A stretch of 64,000 nucleotides of DNA from positions 62,001 through 126,000 of the forward strand of contig NZ_JTEO01000005.1 in the NCBI RefSeq assembly GCF_024500045.1. Direction: 5' to 3'. Shown here piece by piece: positions 10,412 through 18,708 of the stretch. The notes under the pieces were generated by a model. It worked only from the letters and a program-made list of their open reading frames with translations, made no database searches and was not told the DNA's origin. Every line of letters starts with the position of its first letter. Position 1 is the first letter of the stretch. The position numbers and the translations under genes are program-made. Source of the DNA: Methanolobus chelungpuianus (GTDB taxonomy: Archaea; Halobacteriota; Methanosarcinia; Methanosarcinales; Methanosarcinaceae).

Positions 10412-11299
10412 CTATTTATAATTTTGACTGTTCTCTGCAGGTTCGATGTGCACAAGCACTTCCTGAATGCCGTCGAAGTTTTCCTTGATACGGTACTGGA
10501 CAATATGGGCAATTGTGTGGGATTTATAAGTGGGCATCTCGGGATCAACTTCTATGTGCATATCCACGTACACACTGCCCTGAGGACCACGCGTGCGGAT
10601 ATTGTGGCATCCCCGCACACCTTCCACCCCGCATACCACATCCATTAGCCGGGCGGGATCGATGGAATAGCGATCACAGAGTATCGAGGCACTGCTGAAT
10701 ATTATCTCAACTCCCGCATGCAGGATCACAATTGCCACCAGTATGGAGATTATAGGATCGACTATGGGATAACCTGCGTGTATGGCTGCCAGTCCCAGAA
10801 TCACAGAAACCGACACATAGATATCACTTTTCGTATGAGCCGAGTCGGCCAGCAGCACTTCGCTCTGCAGCTCTTTCCCTTTTCTCCTCTCATAGGTGGT
10901 GACCGCATAGTTCACTCCCATGGTGCCCAGCATTATAATGAAGCTGAACGTTGTGACCTCGGGACTGGTCCCGTTCCCGAATCTTTCTATTGCAGAGCGG
11001 ACTATCTCAAATGCAACCACCCCCAGTATGAAAGCGATGAAAATGGCAGCCAGGGTCTCGAACTTCCTGTGCCCGTAGGGGTGGTCTGCATCTGGAGGTT
11101 TTGAGGCGATCTGGATACCAATAAGCCCTATGACGTTGGATACTCCATCAAAAAGAGAATGATACCCATCAGACTGCATGCTGAGCACGTTGGTATACAT
11201 ACCATAGATGATCTTGGCGACAGCAACAACAAGGTTCAGCAGGAGTACATACCACATGACCCTTTGTATCTTCCTGAACCTTATCGTTGCCGCTTTCAT
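10412..11299 (-). CDS. Cation diffusion facilitator (CDF) family metal transporter
   Basis: An integral membrane cation/proton antiporter, typically for Zn, Fe, Mn or Cd efflux. The 295-residue form has six predicted membrane segments. The two paired metal-site motifs are SDGYHSLFDG in TM2 and SAHTKSDIYVS in TM5, followed by a cytoplasmic C-terminal domain with HNIRTRGPQGSVYVDMHIEV. The frame is open further upstream to 11368, but that part covers the TATA-like promoter (CTTTATATCC on the minus strand). I therefore use the ATG opening MKAATIRFRKIQRVMW. The metal cannot be predicted from sequence alone. Confidence 0.93.
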   Translation of the reverse strand: MKAATIRFRKIQRVMWYVLLLNLVVAVAKIIYGMYTNVLSMQSDGYHSLFDGVSNVIGLIGIQIASKPPDADHPYGHRKFETLAAIFIAFILGVVAFEIVRSAIERFGNGTSPEVTTFSFIIMLGTMGVNYAVTTYERRKGKELQSEVLLADSAHTKSDIYVSVSVILGLAAIHAGYPIVDPIISILVAIVILHAGVEIIFSSASILCDRYSIDPARLMDVVCGVEGVRGCHNIRTRGPQGSVYVDMHIEVDPEMPTYKSHTIAHIVQYRIKENFDGIQEVLVHIEPAENSQNYK

Positions 11300-11449
11300 A
11301 CTAATCAATATAATCAAGACGGATATAAAGTGTCTGATTTTTATAACTAAAAAAAGAAGGCTACACAATAATGTTTTAATAAACCGACTATCGAATATAT
11401 AATTTTAAATATTATAAAATGTTAAATCTTACCTGGCCAGATAATCCGA

Positions 11450-12184
11450 ATGAAACACGGTGATATCTTGAAAAAGAACCATATCCTGTATACCCTCACA
11501 GTCTTTCTGCTTTTGACCTTCTCATCCACATCAGGCTGTATTGACACTCCTGCGGCACCTGCTGCATTTGCGGACAAGAATGCTCTGGACAGTTACGGAT
11601 GGTCGCAGGTTGGAACTGTCGAGCAGAGAACGATCGAGCAAAAGATAACCACTTCGACCAGTGTCAGCTTCAATAGCACTATTGTTAAATATCGCAACGA
11701 CAGGCTCGAGAAGGATATTGAGAGCCAGGTGCAGGAATTCAGGGACCAGTACAGGCTGCCTGACAGCTTCGAAGCACCATATATCACCTCTGAGGTCCAG
11801 GTCAATCGTATCACTCTTCCGGCTGGAGTAAGGCTGCCAGGTGATATGATGAACAGGATACTGGAAAGCAAATCGAAGGAAATGAGCTCTGAAAACAATA
11901 TCGATGGTCTCAGGTCAAGCGGCACGAGGCAAATCACCTTGAAGAATGGCCTTACAGTCCCGGTCTATACATATGAGGGAAACAGAGGCTCAGGAAATGA
12001 GAGCCTCGGGGTGATCGCAATTATCACAGCATACGAGAGTGAGGAATCCAGCACTATCATTACAGGCATTGTTCCGAACGGAAGCATGTCCGTGAGCCTC
12101 GGACCTGTGAACGGAACGCTCTATACCATAGACGGGGAAAGGGAACTTCAGGAGATGCTTAAGCTCATCAGTACGATCCAATAG
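11450..12184 (+). CDS. Predicted lipoprotein of unknown function
   Basis: A 244-residue secreted protein with a lipoprotein signal peptide (hydrophobic ILYTLTVFLLLTF, then SSTSGC with the lipid-modified Cys). The mature part has the pattern YGWSQVGTVEQ, strands rich in Thr/Ser, and a KNGLTVPVYTYEG segment. It faintly resembles the DUF6517 lipoproteins of haloarchaea, but I cannot confirm this. It is divergent from the CDF transporter, and its stop lies one base from the stop of the convergent small membrane protein. No function is proposed. Confidence 0.85.
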   Translation: MKHGDILKKNHILYTLTVFLLLTFSSTSGCIDTPAAPAAFADKNALDSYGWSQVGTVEQRTIEQKITTSTSVSFNSTIVKYRNDRLEKDIESQVQEFRDQYRLPDSFEAPYITSEVQVNRITLPAGVRLPGDMMNRILESKSKEMSSENNIDGLRSSGTRQITLKNGLTVPVYTYEGNRGSGNESLGVIAIITAYESEESSTIITGIVPNGSMSVSLGPVNGTLYTIDGERELQEMLKLISTIQ

Positions 12185-12185
12185 A

Positions 12186-12524
12186 TTAACAAACAATCAC
12201 AGAAACCACAGGTGCTGTCCGGTCTGCACCTTGAATCTTTTTTATGTCGCTTTCCAAGAACGTGATATCTCGCTTAGGGTTATACTGGATGGCAAGAATG
12301 ATTGAAGGCACTCCCGGTAACAGAGCGAATATAGCATACAACCAGAACAGGTTCGCTACTGCAGGGGATCCTCCTTTGAGACTGTCCACGGAAAAGATAA
12401 TGATGGATGCAGACGCGATTGCTGCAAACATTAATGGGATATGCATTTCACTTTGTTTTCCCTCCGGTGCGGAGAGGCAGAAAAGCGCTGAGGCCAGGGA
12501 GTAAAAGGTAAAGGCAACTTCCAC
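12186..12524 (-). CDS. Small three-helix membrane protein, unknown function
   Basis: An in-frame stretch of about 112 residues from a GTG at 12522-12524 to the stop at 12186 has three clear hydrophobic segments: VAFTFYSLASALFCL, IPLMFAAIASASIIIF and LFWLYAIFALLPGVPSIIL. A charged tail with a PKRDITFLESDIKKIQG segment follows. The frame stays open upstream to 13163, but that part is antisense to cooC and reads as low-complexity His/Cys-rich noise. I therefore stop at the gap between the two genes. The start is uncertain and no family is recognised. Confidence 0.55.
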   Translation of the reverse strand: MEVAFTFYSLASALFCLSAPEGKQSEMHIPLMFAAIASASIIIFSVDSLKGGSPAVANLFWLYAIFALLPGVPSIILAIQYNPKRDITFLESDIKKIQGADRTAPVVSVIVC

Positions 12525-12566
12525 AAACCGGAAAATATAATTCTGATAAGTCCCGAGTTGAAGAAT

Positions 12567-13337
12567 ATGGTAAAGATCGCAGTTACAGGAAAGGGCGGTG
12601 TCGGGAAGACGACACTTTCCGGGACCCTGGCAAGAATGCTTGCAAGGGACGGATATGATGTGCTTGCTATTGATGCGGATGCAGATATGAATCTTGCATC
12701 TGCCGTCGGCGTGAAGAATCCTCCCAAGCCCCTGACCGATTACCAGGAACTCATTGAGGAAAGGGCTGGCGAGAAAGGTGGCATGTTCAAGTTCAACCCG
12801 AAGGTGGACGACATTGTGGACATGTTCGGCGTTGTGGGACCGGATAACGTGAAAATGCTGGTGATGGGAACCATTGAAAGGGGAGGCAGTGGATGCATGT
12901 GCCCTGCTTCTGCGTTCCTGCGCGCCTTCCTGCGCCATGTGACCCTGAAGGAAACGAGCGCGGTTATCCTTGACATGGAGGCAGGCATCGAGCATCTTGG
13001 CAGGGGCACCACCCGCGGCATAGACCTGATGATAGTGGTGGTGGAGCCCGGCATGAGGTCCATTGAGACGGCCCAGAGGATCAAGGAGCTGTCCGAGGGC
13101 ATAGAAATAAAACACCTTGCAGCTGTGATCAATAAGGGCAATGCAGCCAATATCAGGCCGCATCTTGAGAAACTTGGCATTCCCGTCCTGGGAGAGATAC
13201 CATATGACCCGGAGCTTGCACAGGCCGATCTGATGGGCCTTGCACCCATTGACGTAGGCGGCAAATGGGTTGATGCTGTGAGGGATATCAAGGAAAGCAT
13301 GCTGAGTATGATAGAGACTTTTGGGGAGACGACATAA
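12567..13337 (+). CDS. cooC: CooC-type nickel-insertion ATPase for CO dehydrogenase
   Basis: A MinD/ParA-fold ATPase that helps insert nickel into carbon monoxide dehydrogenase. The 256-residue form has the deviant Walker A motif GKGGVGKTTLSGTLARML at the N-terminus and LAIDADADMNLASAVG for switch I. It has the CooC-specific Cys pair in GSGCMCPASAFLRAFL that binds metal at the dimer interface, and LDMEAGIEHLGRGTTRG as Walker B region. I prefer the ATG at 12567 over the TTG at 12558, as the family begins with a strand directly before Walker A. No CODH genes are in the window; methanogens of this family carry them elsewhere. Confidence 0.92.
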   Translation: MVKIAVTGKGGVGKTTLSGTLARMLARDGYDVLAIDADADMNLASAVGVKNPPKPLTDYQELIEERAGEKGGMFKFNPKVDDIVDMFGVVGPDNVKMLVMGTIERGGSGCMCPASAFLRAFLRHVTLKETSAVILDMEAGIEHLGRGTTRGIDLMIVVVEPGMRSIETAQRIKELSEGIEIKHLAAVINKGNAANIRPHLEKLGIPVLGEIPYDPELAQADLMGLAPIDVGGKWVDAVRDIKESMLSMIETFGETT

Positions 13338-13394
13338 ACAAATGCCTGCATAGAGACCTGGTGATCCCGGGAAGAAAGAACAGAAAAGGGACCT

Positions 13395-13511
13395 TTGAAA
13401 CCTTTTGAGATACTTACAGGAGACATCGAGACAAAAACTCTCATCTCCTCCAGTGCAATTACCCTCTTCAGGACATACGAATCATTAATGGGAACCACTT
13501 TTATAGGATAA
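13395..13511 (+). pseudogene. Possible remnant of a truncated coding sequence (38 codons)
   Basis: From a TTG at 13395 a short frame reads LKPFEILTGDIETKTLISSS and continues for 18 more codons to a TAA at 13509-13511. The peptide has a natural amino-acid composition with alternating strand and helix, unlike noise. There is no start codon with a good ribosome-binding site and no continuation in another frame that I can see. It may be the N-terminal stub of a decayed gene; it could also be chance. Confidence 0.22.
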
Positions 13512-13660
13512 GGACACTTCTTGCCCTAAGACGAGGAAGGTAGTATGAGGCGCCTGGAAACCACCACGCTTTAAGGCGCCTCTTTCCTTACGAATCCGAA
13601 ATATTCCCCAATATTTCTTCTTAGGCTTGCGAGTGACCCATACTCGCACTGCCTGATAGG
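13499..13660 (+). ncRNA. Candidate structured RNA with three tandem hairpins
   Basis: Three near-perfect inverted repeats follow each other. The first is GAGGCGCC (13547-13554) with GGCGCCTC (13575-13582). The second is GAAATATT (13598-13605) with AATATTTC (13610-13617) around a CCCC loop. The third is TGCGAGT (13628-13634) with ACTCGCA (13642-13648), extended by AGGC (13623-13626) and GCCT (13651-13654). A TATA-like word TTTTATAGG at 13499-13507 would place a transcription start near 13530. No protein frame runs through the block. The strand is inferred from the TATA position; a minus-strand TATA exists but would start inside the third stem. I recognise no RNA family. Confidence 0.42.
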
Positions 13661-13780
13661 TGCTTTATTTATATAACCTAACCTGTTCTTAATCTCACGA
13701 ACGACTATGTAATTTGCTGACAGGCATTATTTTAATGATATTGAAATTTCATCCCGGCCCATAAGAGAGTTAACACTTTA

Positions 13781-13954
13781 TTGCTTGAAGAAAAGAGTGC
13801 TTTATATCACGTAAAGAAGAATGATGAAGCAGCCATGCTTTCCCTTGTTAATGTTCAGGTTCGGGAATTTAGGGATGTTATACTGATCTGGATACTGGCA
13901 TGGTTTATTCATGATTGCTCTGATGTTTGTATAATTACATGCATTTTTATTTAA
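13781..13954 (+). other. Possible small ORF or gene remnant in gene-poor region
   Basis: A TTG-initiated frame of 57 codons reads LLEEKSALYHVKKNDEAAML, then a hydrophobic VILIWILAWF segment, and ends in TAA at 13952-13954. It could be a small membrane peptide or a decayed gene. The start codon is weak and I recognise no homologue. The rest of 13660-14035 shows only AT-rich sequence with promoter-like words for the next gene. Confidence 0.2.
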
Positions 13955-14035
13955 ATCGATATAAATAGCAATAGATGTATAGTTGATATGTTTGAGTGGG
14001 AGCAGATGAAATCATAATCATGGGATGTGGCGCGA

Positions 14036-14815
14036 ATGAAAAAGTCATTACTTGATGTTGTGTTCATGTCAGAGAAACGAAAAGGGGTTCTCCTGCTTCT
14101 GCAGGATGAAGCAAGGGAGATGGAAACACTTCTCGGCTCTCTTAATACGACCAGACAGGCACTGCTTCCGCAGATAAGAGTACTGGAAGACCATTACCTT
14201 GTTTCCCATGACAGGGATACTTACGAGCTGACAACGATTGGCAAATTGATAGCAGATGAAATGGCTCCGCTAGTAGGTACTCTGGAAGTCCTTGATATTG
14301 ACATTGACTACTGGGGAACTCATGACTTTGATTTTATCCCGCCTGGCCTGCTGAAAAGGATTAAAGAGTTAAGGCATTGTGCGATCATAAATCCTCACCT
14401 TACAGAATTGTATTCCCTGCACAAGACCTATCATAAGGATAAAACAACAGAGCATGTCCATTCTGTTGGTAATATCTTTTACCCTGATTACCAGTCAAGG
14501 TTCACTGAGATGATAGATAATAAAATCACAATTGATTATATCATCTCTGAGGATCTGTTAGATAAAATCAGAACAGATCACCCCTATTTCAGATCAGTTA
14601 TCAAAAGCGGCTACTTTAACCTATATGTTTACCACCAAAAGATGAATTTCCTGTTCTTTACGTTTGATGATTACCATATTGTCATAAACCCACTGAAAAA
14701 TAATGGGGATATCGATACTAAATACATGCTGTGCAGTACGGAAGATGCGCTTAGGTGGGGAAAAGATCTGTTTGACCACTACCTGGAGAATTCCACACAA
14801 ATTACCGATATTTGA
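14036..14815 (+). CDS. FilR1-type winged-helix transcriptional regulator (DUF1724)
   Basis: A 259-residue regulator of the class expanded in Methanosarcinaceae, with an N-terminal winged helix-turn-helix (MKKSLLDVVFMSEKRKGVLL, then TTRQALLPQIRVLEDHYLV and a wing at YELTTIGKLIADEM). The C-terminal ligand-like DUF1724 domain (about 90-255) includes YWGTHDFDFIPPGLLKRI, which is typical. The ATG at 14036 matches how family members begin; a GTG nine bases earlier is the alternative. Such proteins control methanogenesis and methyltransferase genes in relatives. No target is evident, although the convergent TctA-like permease is its nearest neighbour. Confidence 0.88.
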   Translation: MKKSLLDVVFMSEKRKGVLLLLQDEAREMETLLGSLNTTRQALLPQIRVLEDHYLVSHDRDTYELTTIGKLIADEMAPLVGTLEVLDIDIDYWGTHDFDFIPPGLLKRIKELRHCAIINPHLTELYSLHKTYHKDKTTEHVHSVGNIFYPDYQSRFTEMIDNKITIDYIISEDLLDKIRTDHPYFRSVIKSGYFNLYVYHQKMNFLFFTFDDYHIVINPLKNNGDIDTKYMLCSTEDALRWGKDLFDHYLENSTQITDI

Positions 14816-14843
14816 TCACTTTTTTTAGGTTGTGGTCTACTGC

Positions 14844-16187
14844 TCACATGAAGTAAATTATCACCGGCAGCAATATCACCCCCATGGCATGACTTTTACG
14901 TACTTTTAAAAACGGAGCAAGCATCCCTAGAGAGGTGGAAACGATAAAGATCACCAGTCCGAACGTTCCTGTGAAGAGCAATACAAGTAAAGCAAGCACT
15001 GATATGACAGAATAACAGAGCACGGGATAATCTATAGACAGAAGCCACACGTGAACCCTGTCGCCCAGATAGATGGTGGAGAAATAGGACATTATCGCGG
15101 TCAGGGCGATGGCGCACAGGAATAATACGATGGCTGATGGGTCCAGGCCCACGCCATCAAGCAGGTCGTTGATCACCACCATGGCACCGTTCCTTGTTTT
15201 ACCGATAACTGCAAGGGCTACGAGGCCGAATATAGCATTACAGGTATTCACACCGGAAACTGATACAATGAACTCTTTGGCCGAGCTGAGCATGTCTTCA
15301 TCGGAGTAGTGTGCATATCCGTTCTCTTCCTTTGAGAAATCCTGTCTGATAAAGAGGCGCGCGAACACAGTGGCGATGGAGGAGGATACACCTGGCAGCC
15401 ATGCGACCAGCGAACCTGAGACACCTCCCACAAGGATACCCCTGAGGATACGCTGCCTTTCCAGCTCGAGCCTGGAGCGCAGCTGCACCGGGATCATGGG
15501 GTCCGACATCAGGCTGATGATAAGCTGCGACGAGCCGAAGAGGCCGCTTAGCAACGGAAGCAGTATGGATGGCTCACCGAAGGAAATAACCGGCCTCATG
15601 AGATACTCCGTCCTGAAAGCGAAGACCCCGAGCAGCCCGCTCATTATGAAAACGAGTAATGCAAAGAACCTGCCCTTCCAGTGAGAGAGCGAGCCCTGGC
15701 CCCTGACGAACTCGCCTCTCTCGGTCATTATCATGACCAGGACAACAAGAATGAGTATCCACGCAAGATAAGCCTGTATCAGCGGGTATGCTGCTACGAA
15801 GAACAGGGACAAGGGAAAGGCTAGAAAAAGAGCAAGGGCAACGGAGCCTGCGCTGCCAAGGGCTGAAAGGCGGACAGCCTCGGCACCCAAGCCCTCCAGC
15901 AGCAGAGTGTGCCCCGGCAGGACTGCCAGAGCAGTATCATCGTTCGGGGCCCCAAGGAAGATTGCAGGTATAATGTCGTGGAAGGTGTGCGAGAGGGAAT
16001 TTGACAGGATAATTACAGCAACATAGAACACCGGCACTCCGCTGTCCGATAGCATGGGTGACATTGCGAGCAGTATCAGGGCAAAGTTGTTGGTATGGAT
16101 GCCCGGGATCAGACCTGATATGACCCCCAGGAGATAACCGGCGACGACAGATAGTATGAACAGAGCAAGCGATACATCTCCAAGCAT
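14844..16187 (-). CDS. TctA-like (DUF112) multi-spanning permease
   Basis: A very hydrophobic 447-residue protein with about 11 membrane segments, of the archaeal DUF112/TctA class. The first repeat holds GVISGLIPGIHTNNFALILL and a second GVSGSLVAWLPGVSSSIATV repeats the P-G-x-x-S/N pattern, as in the inverted-repeat TctA fold. In bacteria TctA works with TctB and a periplasmic TctC, but neither is present here, which is usual for the archaeal group. The ATG is preceded by AAGGAGAAA. The substrate is unknown. Confidence 0.85.
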   Translation of the reverse strand: MLGDVSLALFILSVVAGYLLGVISGLIPGIHTNNFALILLAMSPMLSDSGVPVFYVAVIILSNSLSHTFHDIIPAIFLGAPNDDTALAVLPGHTLLLEGLGAEAVRLSALGSAGSVALALFLAFPLSLFFVAAYPLIQAYLAWILILVVLVMIMTERGEFVRGQGSLSHWKGRFFALLVFIMSGLLGVFAFRTEYLMRPVISFGEPSILLPLLSGLFGSSQLIISLMSDPMIPVQLRSRLELERQRILRGILVGGVSGSLVAWLPGVSSSIATVFARLFIRQDFSKEENGYAHYSDEDMLSSAKEFIVSVSGVNTCNAIFGLVALAVIGKTRNGAMVVINDLLDGVGLDPSAIVLFLCAIALTAIMSYFSTIYLGDRVHVWLLSIDYPVLCYSVISVLALLVLLFTGTFGLVIFIVSTSLGMLAPFLKVRKSHAMGVILLPVIIYFM

Positions 16188-16308
16188 TTTGTCGTTTTCT
16201 CCTTAGCCTTCACTTCCGGGATGAGAATATTGCGGAGCTATTTAATTTTTTTGATTTTGTTCCGCAGAAGTGAACAAATATTTATACTAGCATTCCGTTG
16301 CAAGGCTG

Positions 16309-17229
16309 ATGGAACCCACGATACTCAAATGCGATAAATGCAGCAAGGATGCTATCATCTTTCAGAAGTATTCCGGTATGCACCTGTGCAGGAAACATTT
16401 TATCGAAGATGTAGAGCGCAAGATAAAGCTGACCATCAGGAAGCATTACAGTATAAAACGGAACGAAACCATCGCTGTAGGACTGAGCGGTGGCAAGGAC
16501 AGCAGTACAACGCTCTACATACTGCACAAGATATTCGGCGGACGGCCGGATATCCGTCTGATCGGTATCTGCATAGATGAGGGGATCGAAGGTTACCGCC
16601 CCAACACAATCGAATCCGCACGGGAACTGACATCACAGCTGGGTATTGAACTCATTGTACGCTCCTTCATGGAAGAGTACGGGACCACCATGGACCTGAT
16701 AGCACCACAGAAAAGGGAGAAAGGAGCATGCAGCTACTGCGGCGTCCTCAGGAAATCCCTGCTCAACAAGACGGCACTTGAGATCGGGGCAACAAGGCTT
16801 GCTATAGGCCACAATCTTGACGATGAGGCACAGACCATCCTCCTGAACCACCTCAAGGGCGATGTTTCAAGAATGGTAAGGCTGGCCCCTCCCAAGGAGC
16901 TGGAAGGGCTGGTACTGCGCATGAAACCATTGCGCCAGATCCCGGAAAAAGAAGTTGCCCTGTATGCTTACCTGCACGACCTGCCCCTCGGTTTTGGGGG
17001 ATGCCCCTATGCGCACGAAGCCATGAGAGGGGAGATCAGGGTCCTGCTTAATGACCTTGAAGTGAACCATCCCGGAACAAAATATGCACTTGTGAGTGGG
17101 TTTGATAAGATATCAGGCATCCTGGGAAGGGAACTCCCGCAGGAGGGACTCTCGAACTGCCGCATATGCGGACAGGCCTGCACCGAGGATATATGCCAGG
17201 CCTGCAAGCTGCTGGGACGCGATCACTGA
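16309..17229 (+). CDS. ncsA: tRNA 2-thiolation protein, NcsA/TtuA family
   Basis: An adenylating sulfurtransferase that thiolates uridine in tRNA using a sulfur-carrier protein. The 306-residue protein starts with a zinc finger (CDKCSKDAIIFQ then CRKHF). It continues with the PP-loop GLSGGKDSSTTLYIL near residue 60, cluster/catalytic cysteines in GACSYCGVLRK and GFGGCPYA, and ends with a second zinc finger (CRICGQACTEDICQAC). The MoaD-like carrier and E1-like protein at 53550-54783 are possible partners. Its end overlaps the convergent membrane protein gene by 7 bp. Confidence 0.93.
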   Translation: MEPTILKCDKCSKDAIIFQKYSGMHLCRKHFIEDVERKIKLTIRKHYSIKRNETIAVGLSGGKDSSTTLYILHKIFGGRPDIRLIGICIDEGIEGYRPNTIESARELTSQLGIELIVRSFMEEYGTTMDLIAPQKREKGACSYCGVLRKSLLNKTALEIGATRLAIGHNLDDEAQTILLNHLKGDVSRMVRLAPPKELEGLVLRMKPLRQIPEKEVALYAYLHDLPLGFGGCPYAHEAMRGEIRVLLNDLEVNHPGTKYALVSGFDKISGILGRELPQEGLSNCRICGQACTEDICQACKLLGRDH

Positions 17230-18131
17230 TTGAGGATATAGTCCTCAAGGGAATAGAGTTTCCTGCCGCTCCGGTTAAGGTACAGGCGGGTCCACCATAT
17301 GATCGTGAGCGGCTGTATCACCAGCAACGTCAGCATGAAATCCGTCAATGACCATATCTGCGAAAGTGCTTCCACATAACCTGCGAGCTCCCCTATAAGC
17401 CCTGACATTACTGCAATAGCCATCAGGAAAAGCCACAATCCCATGGTGCTGGATTTGTTGGACAGGAATACGGACACACCTTTTTCAATTGCGCTTATCG
17501 GATCAAGGCCATCCAGTACAAGTGCATACTGGACAAATATAAGAGCAATGCTCACTACCAGAAGATAGAAGAGCCAGAATATAAGCCCGAAGAACAGCAT
17601 GAAAGTGCCTGCAATGGCCTGTTGTGGATTGTCGATCAGGACTCCAAGGTCTCCGACCGAGAGGATCCCGGGGATCAGGAATATTATCCCTGCAAGCGAG
17701 ATCAGTAACACCAGGATGCGTGTGAAGAACATGTTCACCAGGTTCTTCATGCCATATTCAGACATGTCCCTTATACTGGTGTCACCCCTCTCGGAAGCCT
17801 CTTTTGACATACCGATGGCTCCTGCCAGGAAGAAGGACTGTATCAGGATGTAAATCAGTACGAAGACAATCCCGAATGCCAGGAGGGACCAGAAACTGCC
17901 GGTAAGCAGGGATCCAGTTATAGCCATGAACTCATCCGGGGTCAACTGTTCCGGATCTAGGCTGCCGGCCGTAGCTGCCGGGAGGATGAAAAATGCTGCA
18001 AACAGCACGAGGGACACAAGTACCAGAAAAACCGTTGACAGGATCTCCAGAATGAAGGGTACGCAGATTGCAAGGTTTCGCTTCCATGTGCTAAAACCTT
18101 TGTGCACGATAGTGGTAATATCCTCTTTCAT
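17223..18131 (-). CDS. Six-helix integral membrane protein, DUF7847-like
   Basis: A 302-residue membrane protein with about six hydrophobic segments, a conserved-looking N-terminus (IVHKGFSTWKRNLAICVPFI) and a long loop with SKEASERGDTSIRDM. This resembles the archaeal membrane proteins often annotated as DUF7847 or as a glycerophosphodiesterase membrane domain. No catalytic motif is visible. A TATA-like run lies just upstream on the minus strand near 18165-18177. Function unknown. Confidence 0.8.
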   Translation of the reverse strand: MKEDITTIVHKGFSTWKRNLAICVPFILEILSTVFLVLVSLVLFAAFFILPAATAGSLDPEQLTPDEFMAITGSLLTGSFWSLLAFGIVFVLIYILIQSFFLAGAIGMSKEASERGDTSIRDMSEYGMKNLVNMFFTRILVLLISLAGIIFLIPGILSVGDLGVLIDNPQQAIAGTFMLFFGLIFWLFYLLVVSIALIFVQYALVLDGLDPISAIEKGVSVFLSNKSSTMGLWLFLMAIAVMSGLIGELAGYVEALSQIWSLTDFMLTLLVIQPLTIIWWTRLYLNRSGRKLYSLEDYILNQ

Positions 18132-18228
18132 AGCTTCTCTCCGAAATTATAGTCAATAGGAGATAGATATTTATATATGTAGCCTTCCTTTCCAAGAAAA
18201 ACAGATCAGGCCTAAAACTATCAACCCA

Positions 18229-18390
18229 TTTATATATAATCATCGGGCTATTTGTCTGCCCGGATATAGATGATGGTAAAGCCTAAATAGAATGATAACA
18301 TTTAGGTTTGTGCGCGGGTGCTTTTTTCATACACTAAACCCCACTCCCCAAATACATTAAACCCCCACTCCCTAACCCGCGCAAATCCTT
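18229..18390 (+). ncRNA. Candidate small RNA with a C-rich, anti-Shine-Dalgarno loop
   Basis: A TATA-like word TTTATATATAAT (18229-18240) is followed by two perfect inverted repeats: CCTAAAT (18282-18288) with ATTTAGG (18300-18306), and TGCGCGGGT (18311-18319) with ACCCGCGCA (18375-18383). The 55-base loop of the second stem holds a direct repeat, ACACTAAACCCCACTCCCC at 18331-18349 and ACATTAAACCCCCACTCCC at 18354-18372. The repeats are complementary to purine-rich ribosome-binding sites such as GGGAGTGG. No convincing protein frame covers this. A further short hairpin (18244-18262) precedes the likely start. The remainder of 18391-18708 shows nothing I can name. Confidence 0.42.
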
Positions 18391-18708
18391 TTCATTGTTG
18401 GCCAGTAATTATACTTACTTCATTTCAGGCAGCAGTCCACCTTCCCTTTGTATCGTATTATCACAGGATAATGCTAATTTCTTGTATTAGGGGGATTAAA
18501 AATCCTTTCCCGGAACCAGGTATTGACCTGATAATTGTTTTCCCTCCCCAAAAGAAGATGTTTTTGAGAGAACCTGATGAGGGATGTGAGAATGAACAAT
18601 AGGGCTAGCTGTCGTTAAGCAACTGGGCTCAACATCAGACCTTTACACACCCGGAAGAACAAAAATAGAGAAATTGATTCCGGCTGTTATGCCGGAAACA
18701 TTGCTGTC

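Noticed and set aside
12525-13163. Upstream part of the minus-strand frame ending at 12186
   Set aside because: Antisense to cooC, His- and Cys-rich with no fold pattern.
18331-18372. Two-copy direct repeat considered as a CRISPR remnant
   Set aside because: Only two copies, the spacer is about four bases, and no cas genes are present.
18318-18602. 94-codon plus-strand frame
   Set aside because: Starts inside the hairpin repeat region, with Pro- and His-rich composition from C-rich DNA; no ribosome-binding site.
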